Below, piece by piece: positions 14,602-24,009 of a stretch of 38,334 nucleotides of DNA. The DNA comes from Candidatus Tetragenococcus pullicola. GTDB taxonomy: Bacteria > Bacillota > Bacilli > Lactobacillales > Enterococcaceae. How positions within the stretch are numbered: the stretch's first letter is position 1; each line of letters starts with the position of its first letter. The notes under the pieces were generated by a model. It was not told the origin of the DNA and ran no database searches. It worked only from the letters and a program-made list of their open reading frames with translations. Location of the stretch: positions 1 to 38,334 of the forward strand of contig DXDB01000033.1 of assembly GCA_019115705.1 (NCBI GenBank), read 5' to 3'. A program made the translations under genes and the position numbers.

Positions 14602-15156
14602 ATGTTTAGATACAATGTACGCGGAGAAAATATTGAGGTCACTGAAGCTATTCGTAATTATGTGGAGAAAAAAGTGGGGAAACTAGAACGTTATTTTAGT
14701 GATTCTCCTGAAGCAACAGCTCATGTAAACTTAAAAGTTTATACTGAAAAGACAGCAAAAGTGGAAGTAACTATACCACTACCTTATCTTGTACTACGGG
14801 CTGAAGAAACATCTCCAGATCTTTATGCAAGTGTTGATCTTGTGGTTGACAAGCTCGAACGACAAATTCGCAAATACAAAACAAAAATCAATCGCAAGAG
14901 TCGAGAAACGGCGATGCCTGATATTGACCATGAATCCATTTTTAAAGAAGAAAATGGGACGGAAGAAAATGGAAATGAGTTAGAAATCGTACGTACAAAA
15001 CGACTTTCATTAAAACCGATGGATAGTGAAGAGGCTGTCCTTCAAATGAATATGCTAGGACATAATTTCTTCATTTTTGAAGATGCTGAAACAAATGGGA
15101 TTAGTATTGTTTATGGTCGTCGAGACGGGAAATACGGACTTATCGAGACCGACTGA
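14602..15156 (+). CDS. hpf: Ribosome hibernation promoting factor, long form
   Basis: Long-form HPF binds the 30S decoding region in stationary phase and pairs 70S ribosomes into inactive 100S dimers. The 184-residue protein has the N-terminal RaiA/YfiA fold (about 1-105, MFRYNVRGENIEVTEAIRNY, with the basic stretch KYKTKINRKSR), an acidic linker, and the C-terminal dimerisation domain (about 128-184, TKRLSLKPMDSEEAVLQM, ending VYGRRDGKYGLIE). The AAAGGGG site is 8 nt before ATG 14602; ATG 14584 upstream lies before it. It has its own promoter, separate from comF. Confidence 0.95.
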   Translation: MFRYNVRGENIEVTEAIRNYVEKKVGKLERYFSDSPEATAHVNLKVYTEKTAKVEVTIPLPYLVLRAEETSPDLYASVDLVVDKLERQIRKYKTKINRKSRETAMPDIDHESIFKEENGTEENGNELEIVRTKRLSLKPMDSEEAVLQMNMLGHNFFIFEDAETNGISIVYGRRDGKYGLIETD

Positions 15157-15177
15157 TCGCTCAATAAGTAAAATAAA

Positions 15178-15215
15178 CAAAACAGATCTGACAAATCAAC
15201 GTCAGATCTGTTTTG
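15178..15215. terminator. Terminator after hpf
   Basis: A perfect 15-bp inverted repeat, 15178-15192 with 15201-15215, 8-nt loop. It ends in TTTTG rather than a long T-run, so it may also act as an mRNA-stabilising hairpin. Confidence 0.75.
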
Positions 15216-15568
15216 TTGTGAAGCATAATTGATGTGCGTATAAAAATCATCGTAATTTACCTAGATTATCAAATATTTTCTTAAAAATAATGAGAAAATT
15301 TGTATGAAAAAAAGGTTTGTGATAGGTTAATAAAGAATAATTCAGAGTGGTTCACTAATAAAGCTTGTCCGACTGTCTAAAAAAAGAAAATAGGAAGCTA
15401 GTGTTTGAAAATATGCTTTTTTCAAAATTGTGTGATAGATAGGCAATTGTAATTCGGATATAGAAGCTTTTAAAAACAGTGGTAATCGTTAAGAACTAGT
15501 GATAAAATGGATTGAAGATATTCCATTAAGAAATAGAAGCAATGGAGCAAAAGGAGAAGAAAATAAGA
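15216..15568 (+). other. AT-rich intergenic region before secA with a candidate promoter
   Basis: About 350 bases without a supported gene. No open frame longer than about ten codons has a ribosome site. A weak inverted repeat, TTTGAAAA/TTTTCAAA, lies near 15405-15430. The best secA promoter candidate is an extended -10, TGaTAAAAT (15500-15508), with a poor -35 TGGTAA (15480-15485) at 17 nt. The length leaves room for regulation of secA, but I see no recognised riboswitch or SecM-like leader peptide. Confidence 0.45.
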
Positions 15569-18088
15569 ATGGCCAACTTTTTTAAAAAATTGATTGAAAA
15601 TGACAAAAAAGAATTAAAACGGTTAGATCTTATGGCAAATAAGATTGAAAAACTAGCTGACCAAATGAATGCCTTGACTGATGAACAATTACGTGCAAAA
15701 ACAGAAGAATTTAAAGCACGCTACAAACAAGGAGAAACATTAGATGAACTATTGACAGAAACATTCGCGGTTGTCCGAGAAGCTTCAAAACGCGTTTTAG
15801 GGTTATATCCCTTTCATGTTCAATTAATGGGAGGAATCGTCTTACATGACGGAAATATTTCCGAGATGAGGACAGGTGAAGGAAAAACCTTAACAGCCAC
15901 GATGCCTGTTTATTTAAATGCTATTAGTGGTGAAGGTGTACATGTTGTTACTGTGAACGAATATTTAGCAACACGGGACTCGACTGAAATGGGCGAACTA
16001 TATAATTTCTTAGGGTTAACAGTTGGATTGAATATCAATTCAAAATCCGCAGAAGAAAAACGTGCTGCGTATGCTTGTGATATTACTTATAGTACCAACA
16101 ATGAACTAGGATTTGATTATCTTCGTGACAATATGGTTGTCTACCGAAATCAAATGGTACAACGTCCTTTAAATTTTGCCGTGGTCGATGAAGTGGATTC
16201 CATCTTGATTGATGAAGCTAGAACACCTTTGATCATTTCAGGTCAGGCAGAAAAATCGACGGCTTTGTATGTGCGCACAGATAATTTTGTAAAACGTTTG
16301 GTTGAAGAAGATGATTATAAAATTGATGTCCAATCCAAAACAATTTCCCTAACTGAAGCGGGTATTGAAAAAGCTGAAGAAAACTTTGGATTAGACAATC
16401 TATATGATATTGAGAATACCGCACTTACTCATTATTTAGAAGAAGCATTGCGAGCAAATTATATCATGACTCTTGATATTGATTATGTTGTTCAAGAAGG
16501 CAAAGTGTTGATTGTGGACCAATTTACAGGTCGAATCATGGATGGACGTCGATATTCAGATGGGTTACATCAAGCGATTGAAGCCAAAGAAGGGGTTGAA
16601 ATCGAGGATGAAACCAAAACGATGGCAACAATTACCTTCCAAAACTTTTTTAGAATGTACAAAAAACTCTCTGGTATGACAGGAACGGCTAAAACAGAAG
16701 AAGAAGAATTTCGAGAAATTTATAATATGGAAGTTGTTCAAATTCCAACCAATGAACCTATCGTCAGAGATGATCGTTCAGACCTTCTCTACCCAACATT
16801 GACAAGCAAATTTAATGCAGTGGTTCAAGATATCAAAGAAAGACATCGTAAAGGTCAACCAATATTAGTAGGGACAGTTGCTGTAGAAACATCAGAACTA
16901 TTGTCGAACTTGCTTTCAAAAGAACGGATTCCTCATGAAGTATTGAATGCCAAAAACCATTTTAAAGAAGCTGAAATTATTTTAAATGCTGGTCAAAAAG
17001 GTGCAGTAACAATCGCAACAAATATGGCTGGTCGTGGGACAGATATTAAATTAGGCTTGGGCGTTTCTGAATTAGGTGGTTTAGCTGTTATTGGGACAGA
17101 GCGCCATGAATCGCGACGTATCGATAATCAGTTGCGTGGACGTTCTGGTCGCCAAGGAGATCCAGGTGTTTCACAATTTTATCTATCTTTGGAAGACGAC
17201 TTGATGAAACGGTTTGGTTCTGATCGAATTAAAGTATTCTTAGATCGAATGAAAGTCGAAGAAGAAGATGCAGTGATCCAAAGTAAAATGTTAAGCAAAC
17301 AAGTAGAGTCCGCACAAAAACGTGTTGAAGGAAATAACTATGATACGCGTAAAAATGTCTTGCAATATGATGACGTGATGCGTGAACAACGGGAAGTGAT
17401 TTATGGTCAACGTCAGCAAGTGATTCTAGAAGAAGAATCCTTGTCTAACGTGTTAATGAACATGGTAAAACGGACCATTGATCGTGTTGTTGATGGGCAT
17501 ACTCAATTGGAACAAAACCACTTGAATCTTGATGGTATTGTTGATTTTTCAGGAAATGTTTTGGTTAATGAAGAAGCCATTTCTACCGCAGATCTTCAAA
17601 ACAAATCTCCGCAAGAGGTCAAAGATTATCTACTTAAATTAGCACAAGATAAATTTGATGAAAAAGCAGAACAATTGAACAGCTCTAAACAATTATTGGA
17701 GTTTGAAAAAGTTGTTATTTTGCGAGTGGTCGATTCTAAATGGACAGATCATATTGATGCGATGGATCAGTTACGTCAATCGATTGGATTACGAGCTTAT
17801 GGACAAAACAACCCATTAGTGGAATATCAAACAGAAGGCTATACAATGTTTGAAAATATGGTCGGTGCCATTGAATATGATGTGACCCGTTTATTCATGA
17901 AGGCGGAAATCAGACAAAATGTTCAACGTGAACAAGTCGCTCAAGGACAACCAGAACCTATGGAAGGCGATGATACTAATACTGCTGAAAAACGTCCGAT
18001 TCATGTGAAAAAAGTTGGACGAAATGATCCGTGTCCTTGTGGTAGTGGTAAGAAGTATAAAAATTGTCATGGCAAACGTGCCGTATAA
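15569..18088 (+). CDS. secA: Preprotein translocase ATPase SecA
   Basis: SecA drives preproteins through the SecYEG channel. The 839-residue product has the complete domain set: N-terminal helicase domain with Walker A RTGEGKT (101-107) and [15 protein letters not shown], the preprotein crosslinking region, the second helicase half with [13 protein letters not shown] and [13 protein letters not shown], the helical scaffold, and the C-terminal zinc motif [14 protein letters not shown] that binds SecB-like partners or phospholipid. ATG 15569 is preceded by AAAGGAG at 12 nt; ATG 15542 upstream lacks conserved residues. Length is typical for Lactobacillales SecA1. No second SecA is in the window. 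Confidence 0.97.
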   Translation: MANFFKKLIENDKKELKRLDLMANKIEKLADQMNALTDEQLRAKTEEFKARYKQGETLDELLTETFAVVREASKRVLGLYPFHVQLMGGIVLHDGNISEMRTGEGKTLTATMPVYLNAISGEGVHVVTVNEYLATRDSTEMGELYNFLGLTVGLNINSKSAEEKRAAYACDITYSTNNELGFDYLRDNMVVYRNQMVQRPLNFAVVDEVDSILIDEARTPLIISGQAEKSTALYVRTDNFVKRLVEEDDYKIDVQSKTISLTEAGIEKAEENFGLDNLYDIENTALTHYLEEALRANYIMTLDIDYVVQEGKVLIVDQFTGRIMDGRRYSDGLHQAIEAKEGVEIEDETKTMATITFQNFFRMYKKLSGMTGTAKTEEEEFREIYNMEVVQIPTNEPIVRDDRSDLLYPTLTSKFNAVVQDIKERHRKGQPILVGTVAVETSELLSNLLSKERIPHEVLNAKNHFKEAEIILNAGQKGAVTIATNMAGRGTDIKLGLGVSELGGLAVIGTERHESRRIDNQLRGRSGRQGDPGVSQFYLSLEDDLMKRFGSDRIKVFLDRMKVEEEDAVIQSKMLSKQVESAQKRVEGNNYDTRKNVLQYDDVMREQREVIYGQRQQVILEEESLSNVLMNMVKRTIDRVVDGHTQLEQNHLNLDGIVDFSGNVLVNEEAISTADLQNKSPQEVKDYLLKLAQDKFDEKAEQLNSSKQLLEFEKVVILRVVDSKWTDHIDAMDQLRQSIGLRAYGQNNPLVEYQTEGYTMFENMVGAIEYDVTRLFMKAEIRQNVQREQVAQGQPEPMEGDDTNTAEKRPIHVKKVGRNDPCPCGSGKKYKNCHGKRAV

Positions 18089-18103
18089 TTAAACAATGAA
18101 GAA

Positions 18104-18176
18104 AAGACAGAAACCCAAAGTTGTTAGTAAAAGATATTTCTTTCTCTTTTACCGCAATCAACTTAGTTTCTGTCTT
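18104..18176 (+). other. Long three-tier hairpin between secA and prfB
   Basis: Three nested pairings: 18104-18114 with 18166-18176 (11 bp), 18118-18123 with 18159-18164 (6 bp), and 18127-18134 with 18145-18152 (8 bp), with small internal loops. Only a short, interrupted T stretch follows, so it is a weak terminator; it may be a processing or stability element. It ends 28 nt before the prfB start. Confidence 0.6.
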
Positions 18177-18204
18177 GCTTTGAAAAATGAAAGAAGGAAA
18201 ATAA

Positions 18205-19315
18205 ATGGAGTTTTCTGAAATGAAACACCAACTAGATGAAATGACACAAAAAATAAACAGTTTTAGGGGGTCTCTTTGACCTAGAAGAGCTGGAAGAATC
18301 GATTGCGGAAGCTGAGGCTAAAATGGCTGATCCTAGCTTTTGGGATGACGCCCAAAAAGCACAAGAGTTAATTGATGAAAACAATGCAAATAAAGAAGTT
18401 TATGACCAAATTCATAATATGGCAGATCGAAAAGAAGAGTTAGAATTAATGCTTGAAATGCTTCAAGAAGAGCCTGATCCAGACATGGAAGTAGAATTAA
18501 CAGAAGGTATCAAGGACCTATCAGAAGAAATGAGTAATTATGAATTGTCGTTACTTCTAGATGGCCCGTATGATCATAATGATGCCATTTTGGAATTACA
18601 TCCTGGAGCTGGTGGGACTGAATCACAAGACTGGGGCAGCATGTTATTACGCATGTATACCAGATGGTCAGAACAACATGACTACCATGTAGAAACCATT
18701 GATTTTCAAGCTGGAGATGAGGCAGGCATCAAAAGTGTGACTTTGCTTATCAAAGGCCGTGATGCCTATGGTTACTTAAAATCAGAACGTGGGGTGCATC
18801 GATTGGTGCGTATTTCTCCTTTTGACTCAGCCAAACGTCGTCATACTTCATTTTGTTCAGTGGATGTAATGCCTCAACTTGATGATTCGATTGAAATTGA
18901 TATTAATCCCGATGATTTAAAAGTCGATGTTTATCGAGCAAGTGGTGCAGGTGGACAACATATTAATAAAACTTCTTCTGCTGTTCGGATTACGCATTTA
19001 CCGACTGGAATCGTTGCTGCTAGTCAGGCACAACGTTCACAGTTTCAAAATAGGGAACAAGCCATGCAGACATTGAGAGCAAAACTATATCAAAAAGAAG
19101 TTGAAAAGCAAGAACAAGAAACAGCCGCCTTGCGAGGTGAACAACTAGAAATTGGTTGGGGTTCTCAGATTCGTTCCTATGTTTTCCATCCTTATTCTAT
19201 GGTAAAAGATCATCGAACAAATTATGAGACCGGCAACGTTCAAGCTGTGATGGATGGAGAATTAGATGGCTTTATTGATGCTTATTTAAAGAAGCGATTA
19301 AATCAGCAAGACTAA
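18205..19315 (+). CDS. prfB: Peptide chain release factor 2 (programmed +1 frameshift)
   Basis: RF2 ends translation at UGA and UAA. The gene is in two frames: 24 codons from ATG 18205 to CTT 18274-18276, an in-frame TGA at 18277-18279, then a +1 shift so that reading resumes at GAC 18278. This gives 369 residues. The downstream part carries SPF at about 204-206 (the RF2 stop-recognition tripeptide) and GGQ at about 249-251 in [10 protein letters not shown], where the catalytic glutamine acts. Both positions agree with E. coli RF2. The AAGGAAA site lies 7 nt before ATG 18205. Gene callers often start this gene late at ATG 18323, losing 39 residues. Confidence 0.96.
18265..18280 (+). promoter_or_regulatory. 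prfB autoregulatory +1 frameshift site
   Basis: AGGGGG (18265-18270), TCT, CTT, TGA, C: an internal Shine-Dalgarno 3 nt before the slippery CTT and a UGA with the poor 3' context C. This is the conserved RF2 frameshift signal: low RF2 stalls at UGA and promotes the shift, giving feedback control. Confidence 0.95.
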
Positions 19316-19372
19316 AAGTTAATTAATTGAAATAAAATTGTAACTTTACGCAAGCTGATTGCAACATAGACA

Positions 19373-19381
19373 TGCTATAAT
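19373..19381 (+). promoter_or_regulatory. Extended -10 promoter of ftsEX
   Basis: TGcTATAAT, with consensus -10 at 19376-19381, 35 nt before the ftsE start. A TTGCAA at 19359-19364 is only 11 nt away, too close for a -35, so the promoter probably relies on the extended -10. Confidence 0.55.
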
Positions 19382-19415
19382 AAGTCGGTATGAATAAAAT
19401 GTAGGAGAGATAGCC

Positions 19416-20102
19416 ATGATCGAAATGACAAATGTAAATAAAAAGTACAGTAATGGTACGACAGCTATCCGTAACCTCTCGATTAAGATTGACCAAGGCG
19501 AGTTCGTATATGTCGTTGGACCTTCTGGTGCTGGCAAATCGACATTTATCAAATTAATGTATCGTGAAGAAAAAGCTACCAAAGGACAGCTAAACGTAGC
19601 AGATTATGATTTGATGAGAATAAAAAATCGTGAAGTTCCATTTATGCGACGTGAAATTGGAGTGGTTTTCCAGGATTATAAATTGTTGCCTAAAAAAACG
19701 ATTTATGAAAATGTTGCCTATGCGATGCAAGTTACGGGTAGAAAACCTCGTGAGACTAAAAAAAGGGTCATGGAAGTACTTGACCTTGTCGGATTAAAAC
19801 ACAAGGTACGAGTTTTCCCTAGTGAACTTTCTGGTGGGGAACAACAACGTGTTTCAATTGCTCGTGCCATTGTGAATACTCCTAAAGTATTGATTGCTGA
19901 TGAACCAACAGGAAATTTGGATCCCGATAATTCATGGGAAATCATGAAGTTGTTGGATCGAATCAATGCCCAAGGGACAACTGTTGTCATGGCAACTCAC
20001 AATAGTACGATCGTCAATACTATCCGACACCGGGTGGTCGCGATTGAAAATGGACGTATCATTCGAGATCAAGCGGAAGGAGAGTATGGCTACGATGATT
20101 AG
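19416..20102 (+). CDS. ftsE: Cell division ATP-binding protein FtsE
   Basis: The ATPase of the FtsEX complex, which in Gram-positives controls peptidoglycan hydrolases of the PcsB or CwlO type at the septum or side wall. The 228-residue protein has Walker A GPSGAGKST, the FtsE-specific FQDYKLLPKKTIYENVAYAM, signature LSGGEQQRVSIARA, Walker B VLIADEPTGNLDP and switch histidine ATHNSTIV. AGGAGAG precedes ATG 19416. It overlaps ftsX. Confidence 0.96.
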   Translation: MIEMTNVNKKYSNGTTAIRNLSIKIDQGEFVYVVGPSGAGKSTFIKLMYREEKATKGQLNVADYDLMRIKNREVPFMRREIGVVFQDYKLLPKKTIYENVAYAMQVTGRKPRETKKRVMEVLDLVGLKHKVRVFPSELSGGEQQRVSIARAIVNTPKVLIADEPTGNLDPDNSWEIMKLLDRINAQGTTVVMATHNSTIVNTIRHRVVAIENGRIIRDQAEGEYGYDD

Positions 20103-20979
20103 AACGTTTTTTAGACATATTTTAGAAAGCTTTAAAAGTTTAAAACGTAATGGTTGGATGACAGTTTCTTCTATCAGCGCCGTCACGATTACTCTAACGC
20201 TTTTAGGCGTCTTTCTTTTGATTATCATGAATACAGTTAAATTGGCAGAAGATATGGAAAGTAACGTCGATGTTTCCGTCTTTATTACTTATGGAACTGA
20301 CGATGAAGGAAAAGAAGAATTAGAAGAGCAACTAAAAGAAATTCCACATGTGAAATCTGTCAGTTTTTCTAGTCAAGATGATGAGTTAAAAAGAATCCAA
20401 GAAGCTTATGGAGATGTCTGGGGATTATTCGATCAAGATAATCCACTGCTAGACGTGTTTACCGTTCGAGCTGAAGATCCTGAATATGTAAAAGAAATCA
20501 CTGAAGAAGCTTCTACAATTACCAAGTATGTTGATAAGGCAAGCTATGGAGAAGATCTTTCAGATAAAATATTTGGAATTGCCCAAAAGGTTCGTACTTG
20601 GGGATTGATAGGTTCCATTATTTTATTGGTAGTTGCTATTTTCTTGATTTCAAATACCATTCGAATAACGATTTTATCAAGGGAACGTGAAATTCAAATT
20701 ATGCGTTTAGTAGGAGCGAAAAATGGCTATATTCGCTGGCCATTCTTTCTTGAAGGTGGATGGATTGGAATCTTAGGTTCTTTTATTCCAATTGCTTTGA
20801 TGTTTTTTGGTTATGAGAAAGCATTTAACATTATTAATCCAGTTTTACTTCGATCCAATTATACGCTAATCGAACCGGGAACCTTCATTATTCAGATATC
20901 GATTTTGTTATTGGGAATCGGTTTTGTAATTGGTTCACTGGGCTCAGTTATTTCAATGCGCCGCTTTTTAAAATTTTAA
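20095..20979 (+). CDS. ftsX: Cell division permease-like protein FtsX
   Basis: The membrane half of FtsEX. The 294-residue product has four membrane segments (one near residue 25-45, three in the last 130 residues), a large extracellular loop after the first that contacts hydrolases, and the C-terminal MacB/FtsX domain with ILSREREIQIMRLVGAKNGYIRWPFFLEG. I use ATG 20095, matching family starts; ATG 20086 is in frame and three residues longer but only 3 nt from AAGGAG. Either overlaps the end of ftsE. Confidence 0.93.
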   Translation: MIRTFFRHILESFKSLKRNGWMTVSSISAVTITLTLLGVFLLIIMNTVKLAEDMESNVDVSVFITYGTDDEGKEELEEQLKEIPHVKSVSFSSQDDELKRIQEAYGDVWGLFDQDNPLLDVFTVRAEDPEYVKEITEEASTITKYVDKASYGEDLSDKIFGIAQKVRTWGLIGSIILLVVAIFLISNTIRITILSREREIQIMRLVGAKNGYIRWPFFLEGGWIGILGSFIPIALMFFGYEKAFNIINPVLLRSNYTLIEPGTFIIQISILLLGIGFVIGSLGSVISMRRFLKF

Positions 20980-20983
20980 CAGC

Positions 20984-21019
20984 AAAGACAAGGATTCTAG
21001 CTGAGATCCTTGTCTTTTT
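20984..21019 (+). terminator. Terminator of ftsEX
   Basis: AAAGACAAGGAT (20984-20995) pairs with ATCCTTGTCTTT (21006-21017), 10-nt loop, T-run to 21019. Confidence 0.9.
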
Positions 21020-21177
21020 CTAATATCTATTTTTTTAATCTAAGTATTATGGCAAGAATGCTATTCGTTCAAATTCGATAATTTTGAAAAAAATATTTCT
21101 AAAGGTTCTCAACTAATGTTAGAATGAAAATAATAACAAAATTTGATTTCAAAATGAAGAAATAAGGAGTTTTTTTA

Positions 21178-22035
21178 ATGTTGAAAAAAACGAAATTACT
21201 TTTAACAATCACCTTTACAGTTTTTTTCGTATCCGGTTGTTCAAAGTGGATTGATAAAGGAGAATCGATTACAGCAGTCGGATCTTCAGCTTTGCAGCCT
21301 TTAGTTGAAACAGTGGCTGAGGAATTTCAGACGCAAAATCCTGGGAAGTTTGTCAATGTTCAAGGCGGAGGAAGTGGAACAGGACTGAGTCAAGTTCAAT
21401 CTGGAGCAGTGGAAATAGGAAATTCAGATTTATTTGCTGAGGAGAAAAAAGGAATCGATGCTAGCGTGTTGGTCGATCACAGAGTAGCTGTTGTCGGAAT
21501 CACCCCTATCGTTAACAAAAACGTAGGTGTTCAAGATATTTCTCTTGAAAACTTAAAAGATATATTTCTCGGTAAAATTACCAATTGGAAAGAAGTAGGA
21601 GGAAATGACCAAGAAATTGTATTATTGAATCGTGCATCAGGTAGTGGATCTCGTAGCACGTTTGAAAATTGGGTTTTAGAAGGACAGTCGGCAAAGAGCG
21701 CTCAGGAGCAAGATTCTAGTGGCATGGTTCGACAAATCGTTTCCAGTACACCTGGAGCCATTAGCTATATCGCTTTTTCCTTTGTGACAGATGAGGTTCA
21801 GACGCTTTCTATTGATGGCGTCCTCCCTAGTGATGAAAATGTCATAAGCAATGATTGGATTATTTGGTCTTATGAACATATGTATACAAAAGGTGAGCCA
21901 GAGGGGCTAGCAAAAGAATTTATATCCTATATATTGACAGATGATGTACAAGAAAATGTAGTTGGTGATTTAGGGTATATTCCTATTACACAAATGGAAG
22001 TAGAACGTGATTGGCAAGGAAATATAGTGGGATAA
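21178..22035 (+). CDS. pstS: Phosphate ABC transporter substrate-binding lipoprotein PstS
   Basis: Captures inorganic phosphate outside the cell for the PstCAB importer. The 285-residue protein has a lipoprotein signal ending VSGC (Cys21), then a PstS-type binding fold with the phosphate-contact motifs AVGSSALQPL, GGGSGTGLSQV and RASGSGSRSTF. AAGGAG precedes ATG 21178. A -10-like TAGAAT lies at 21120-21125 without a clear -35, and I find no obvious Pho box here. The 116-bp gap to pstC carries regulatory repeats, so pstS may be controlled apart from the rest. Confidence 0.95.
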   Translation: MLKKTKLLLTITFTVFFVSGCSKWIDKGESITAVGSSALQPLVETVAEEFQTQNPGKFVNVQGGGSGTGLSQVQSGAVEIGNSDLFAEEKKGIDASVLVDHRVAVVGITPIVNKNVGVQDISLENLKDIFLGKITNWKEVGGNDQEIVLLNRASGSGSRSTFENWVLEGQSAKSAQEQDSSGMVRQIVSSTPGAISYIAFSFVTDEVQTLSIDGVLPSDENVISNDWIIWSYEHMYTKGEPEGLAKEFISYILTDDVQENVVGDLGYIPITQMEVERDWQGNIVG

Positions 22036-22044
22036 GAAGCCTGC

Positions 22045-22118
22045 TTTACAAGAAATTTACAATCTATAGAAGATTCTTACATTGTGTTACATTAGATAGG
22101 AACAAAACGTGCTAAACT
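22045..22118 (+). promoter_or_regulatory. Pho-box-like direct repeats and promoter before pstC
   Basis: TTTACAA occurs at 22045-22051 and 22056-22062 (11-bp period), and TTACAT at 22077-22082 and 22087-22092 (10-bp period). All four face the same way and are close to helical phase. This resembles PhoP/PhoB boxes of Gram-positives (TT-A-C-A direct repeats). A -10-like TAAACT (22113-22118) follows with no -35, as expected when the activator replaces it. Confidence 0.65.
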
Positions 22119-22151
22119 AAAAAAGAAGCTTCATATTGAGGAGGAATTCTT

Positions 22152-23072
22152 TTGGAAGATATGCAAAAGATTTTAACAAAAAAATCAAAACGAACAAAAA
22201 TGGAACAGCGAGGTAAAATACTGAGTTTTTTGTGCATTGCAATTATTGTAATGGTGGTTGTTTCCATTTTTTATTTTGTAGCAAGTAAGGGCCTCGCTAC
22301 TTTTTTTGTGGACCATGTAAAACTTTCTGACTTTTTGTTTGGGACACAATGGAACCCAAGTCAAGTTGGAATAGATGGAAAGCCAATGGTCGGTGCTTTG
22401 CCAATGATTTTGGGTTCATTTATTGTTACCTTGCTATCAGCAATTGTTGCGACTCCTTTTGCAATTGGTGCAGCAGTATTTATGGTGGAAATTTCTCCTG
22501 AAAAAGGAGAAAAGATTTTACAACCAGTCATTGAATTATTAGTAGGAATTCCTTCTGTTGTTTATGGTTTTATTGGGCTAACGGTTATTGTCCCAGCAAT
22601 TCGTTCCATATTTGGTGGCACTGGTTTTGGTATTTTGGCTGGAACCTTTGTCTTGTTTGTCATGATTTTACCAACTGTAACGACCATGACAGTCGATGCT
22701 TTAAAAGCCGTTCCTCGTTATTATCGCGAAGCATCTTTAGCTTTGGGAGCTACGAGGTGGCAAACGATATACAAGGTTGTTTTAAGGGCTGCAGTGCCAG
22801 GAATATTGACATCCGTAGTATTTGGAATGGCTAGAGCCTTTGGGGAAGCATTGGCAATTCAAATGGTTATTGGAAATGCTGTCTTAATGCCAAATAGTCT
22901 TGTTTCTCCCGCGGCTACGTTAACTTCAATTCTGACTATGGGGATTGGAAATACAGTAATGGGCACCTTAGAAAATAATGTCTTATGGTCATTGGCTTTA
23001 ATCTTGTTATTAATGTCTTTATTGTTTAATATTTTGATTCGCTGGATTGGAAAGAAAGGAGAGTTGAAGTAA
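22152..23072 (+). CDS. pstC: Phosphate ABC transporter permease PstC
   Basis: A channel subunit of the phosphate importer, 306 residues with about six membrane segments and the permease coupling loop YREASLALGATRWQTIYKVV. The PstC-specific PVIELLVGIPSVVYGFIGL is present. I place the start at TTG 22152, exactly 7 nt after AGGAGG; the in-frame ATG at 22161 is 16 nt away and less likely. The stop overlaps the pstA start by one base. Confidence 0.94.
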   Translation: MEDMQKILTKKSKRTKMEQRGKILSFLCIAIIVMVVVSIFYFVASKGLATFFVDHVKLSDFLFGTQWNPSQVGIDGKPMVGALPMILGSFIVTLLSAIVATPFAIGAAVFMVEISPEKGEKILQPVIELLVGIPSVVYGFIGLTVIVPAIRSIFGGTGFGILAGTFVLFVMILPTVTTMTVDALKAVPRYYREASLALGATRWQTIYKVVLRAAVPGILTSVVFGMARAFGEALAIQMVIGNAVLMPNSLVSPAATLTSILTMGIGNTVMGTLENNVLWSLALILLLMSLLFNILIRWIGKKGELK

Positions 23073-23956
23073 TGAATGCTAAAAAGATGGATAAAATCGC
23101 AACAGTCGTTTTATATATTATCTCAGCAACAATTGTCTTGATTTTAGCAGCTCTTCTTTTATATATTCTAATACGTGGAATTCCACATATTTCTTGGGAG
23201 TTTTTGACGCAACCTTCTAAGTCTTATCAAGAAGGTGGAGGAATTGGTATCCAACTATTTAATTCCATCTACTTATTATTTATCACATTAATCATTAGTT
23301 TTCCGATTTCCTTAGGTGCCGGTATCTACCTTTCTGAATATGCTGGAAAAAATTGGTTGACTGATGTAATCAGAACCTCCATTGAAATCTTAAGTTCTCT
23401 TCCTTCAGTTGTTGTTGGTTTGTTCGGCTTTTTGGTTTTTGTGATTCAATTTGGTTATGGTTTTTCGATTCTTTCTGGAGCGTTAGCACTGACTTTTTTT
23501 AATCTCCCTTTATTAACAAGAAATATCGAAGAATCATTGCGAGCTGTCCATTATACTCAACGTGAAGCAGGACTAGCTTTGGGGCTTTCACGGTGGGAAA
23601 CGGTGATTCATGTGGTGATTCCTGCAGCAACACCAGGGATTTTAACAGGAATCATCCTAAGTGCAGGTCGTATTTTTGGTGAAGCAGCGGCTTTGATTTA
23701 TACTGCTGGACAAAGTGCCCCGGCTTTAGACTTTACCAATTGGAACCCATTAAGCGTTTCAAGTCCCATCAGTATTTTTCGACAAGCAGAAACTTTAGCA
23801 GTGCATATTTGGAAGGTAAATACGGAAGGAACAATGCCAGATGGTGCCTCCGTGTCTGCTGGTGCCTCTGCGGTTTTGATTATTGTTGTGCTTCTTTTTA
23901 ACTTCGGTGCACGGGCTCTTGGCAAACGATTATATAAAAAAATGACGTCTGCCTAA
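23072..23956 (+). CDS. pstA: Phosphate ABC transporter permease PstA
   Basis: The second channel subunit, 294 residues, about six membrane segments, with the PstA motifs SIEILSSLPSVVVGLFGFLV and the coupling loop REAGLALGLSRWETVIHVVI. ATG 23072 shares a base with the pstC stop (TAATG), with AAAGGAGAG upstream, so the two are translationally coupled in equal amounts. Confidence 0.94.
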   Translation: MNAKKMDKIATVVLYIISATIVLILAALLLYILIRGIPHISWEFLTQPSKSYQEGGGIGIQLFNSIYLLFITLIISFPISLGAGIYLSEYAGKNWLTDVIRTSIEILSSLPSVVVGLFGFLVFVIQFGYGFSILSGALALTFFNLPLLTRNIEESLRAVHYTQREAGLALGLSRWETVIHVVIPAATPGILTGIILSAGRIFGEAAALIYTAGQSAPALDFTNWNPLSVSSPISIFRQAETLAVHIWKVNTEGTMPDGASVSAGASAVLIIVVLLFNFGARALGKRLYKKMTSA

Positions 23957-24009
23957 GGAATGAAAAAATCGAAATTTACTAGTCTCAATTTGTGAATAAG
24001 GAGTTTATT

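Noticed and set aside
9587-15384. A shared ACTGTCTAAAAAAA string in inverted orientation near the tRNAs (about 9587-9600) and before secA (about 15371-15384)
   Set aside because: Similarity does not extend convincingly past the A-rich string, so it is likely coincidence in AT-rich intergenic DNA rather than a repeat element.
15216-15568. SecM-like leader peptide or riboswitch before secA
   Set aside because: No ribosome-site-led open frame longer than about ten codons, and no recognised conserved RNA fold.
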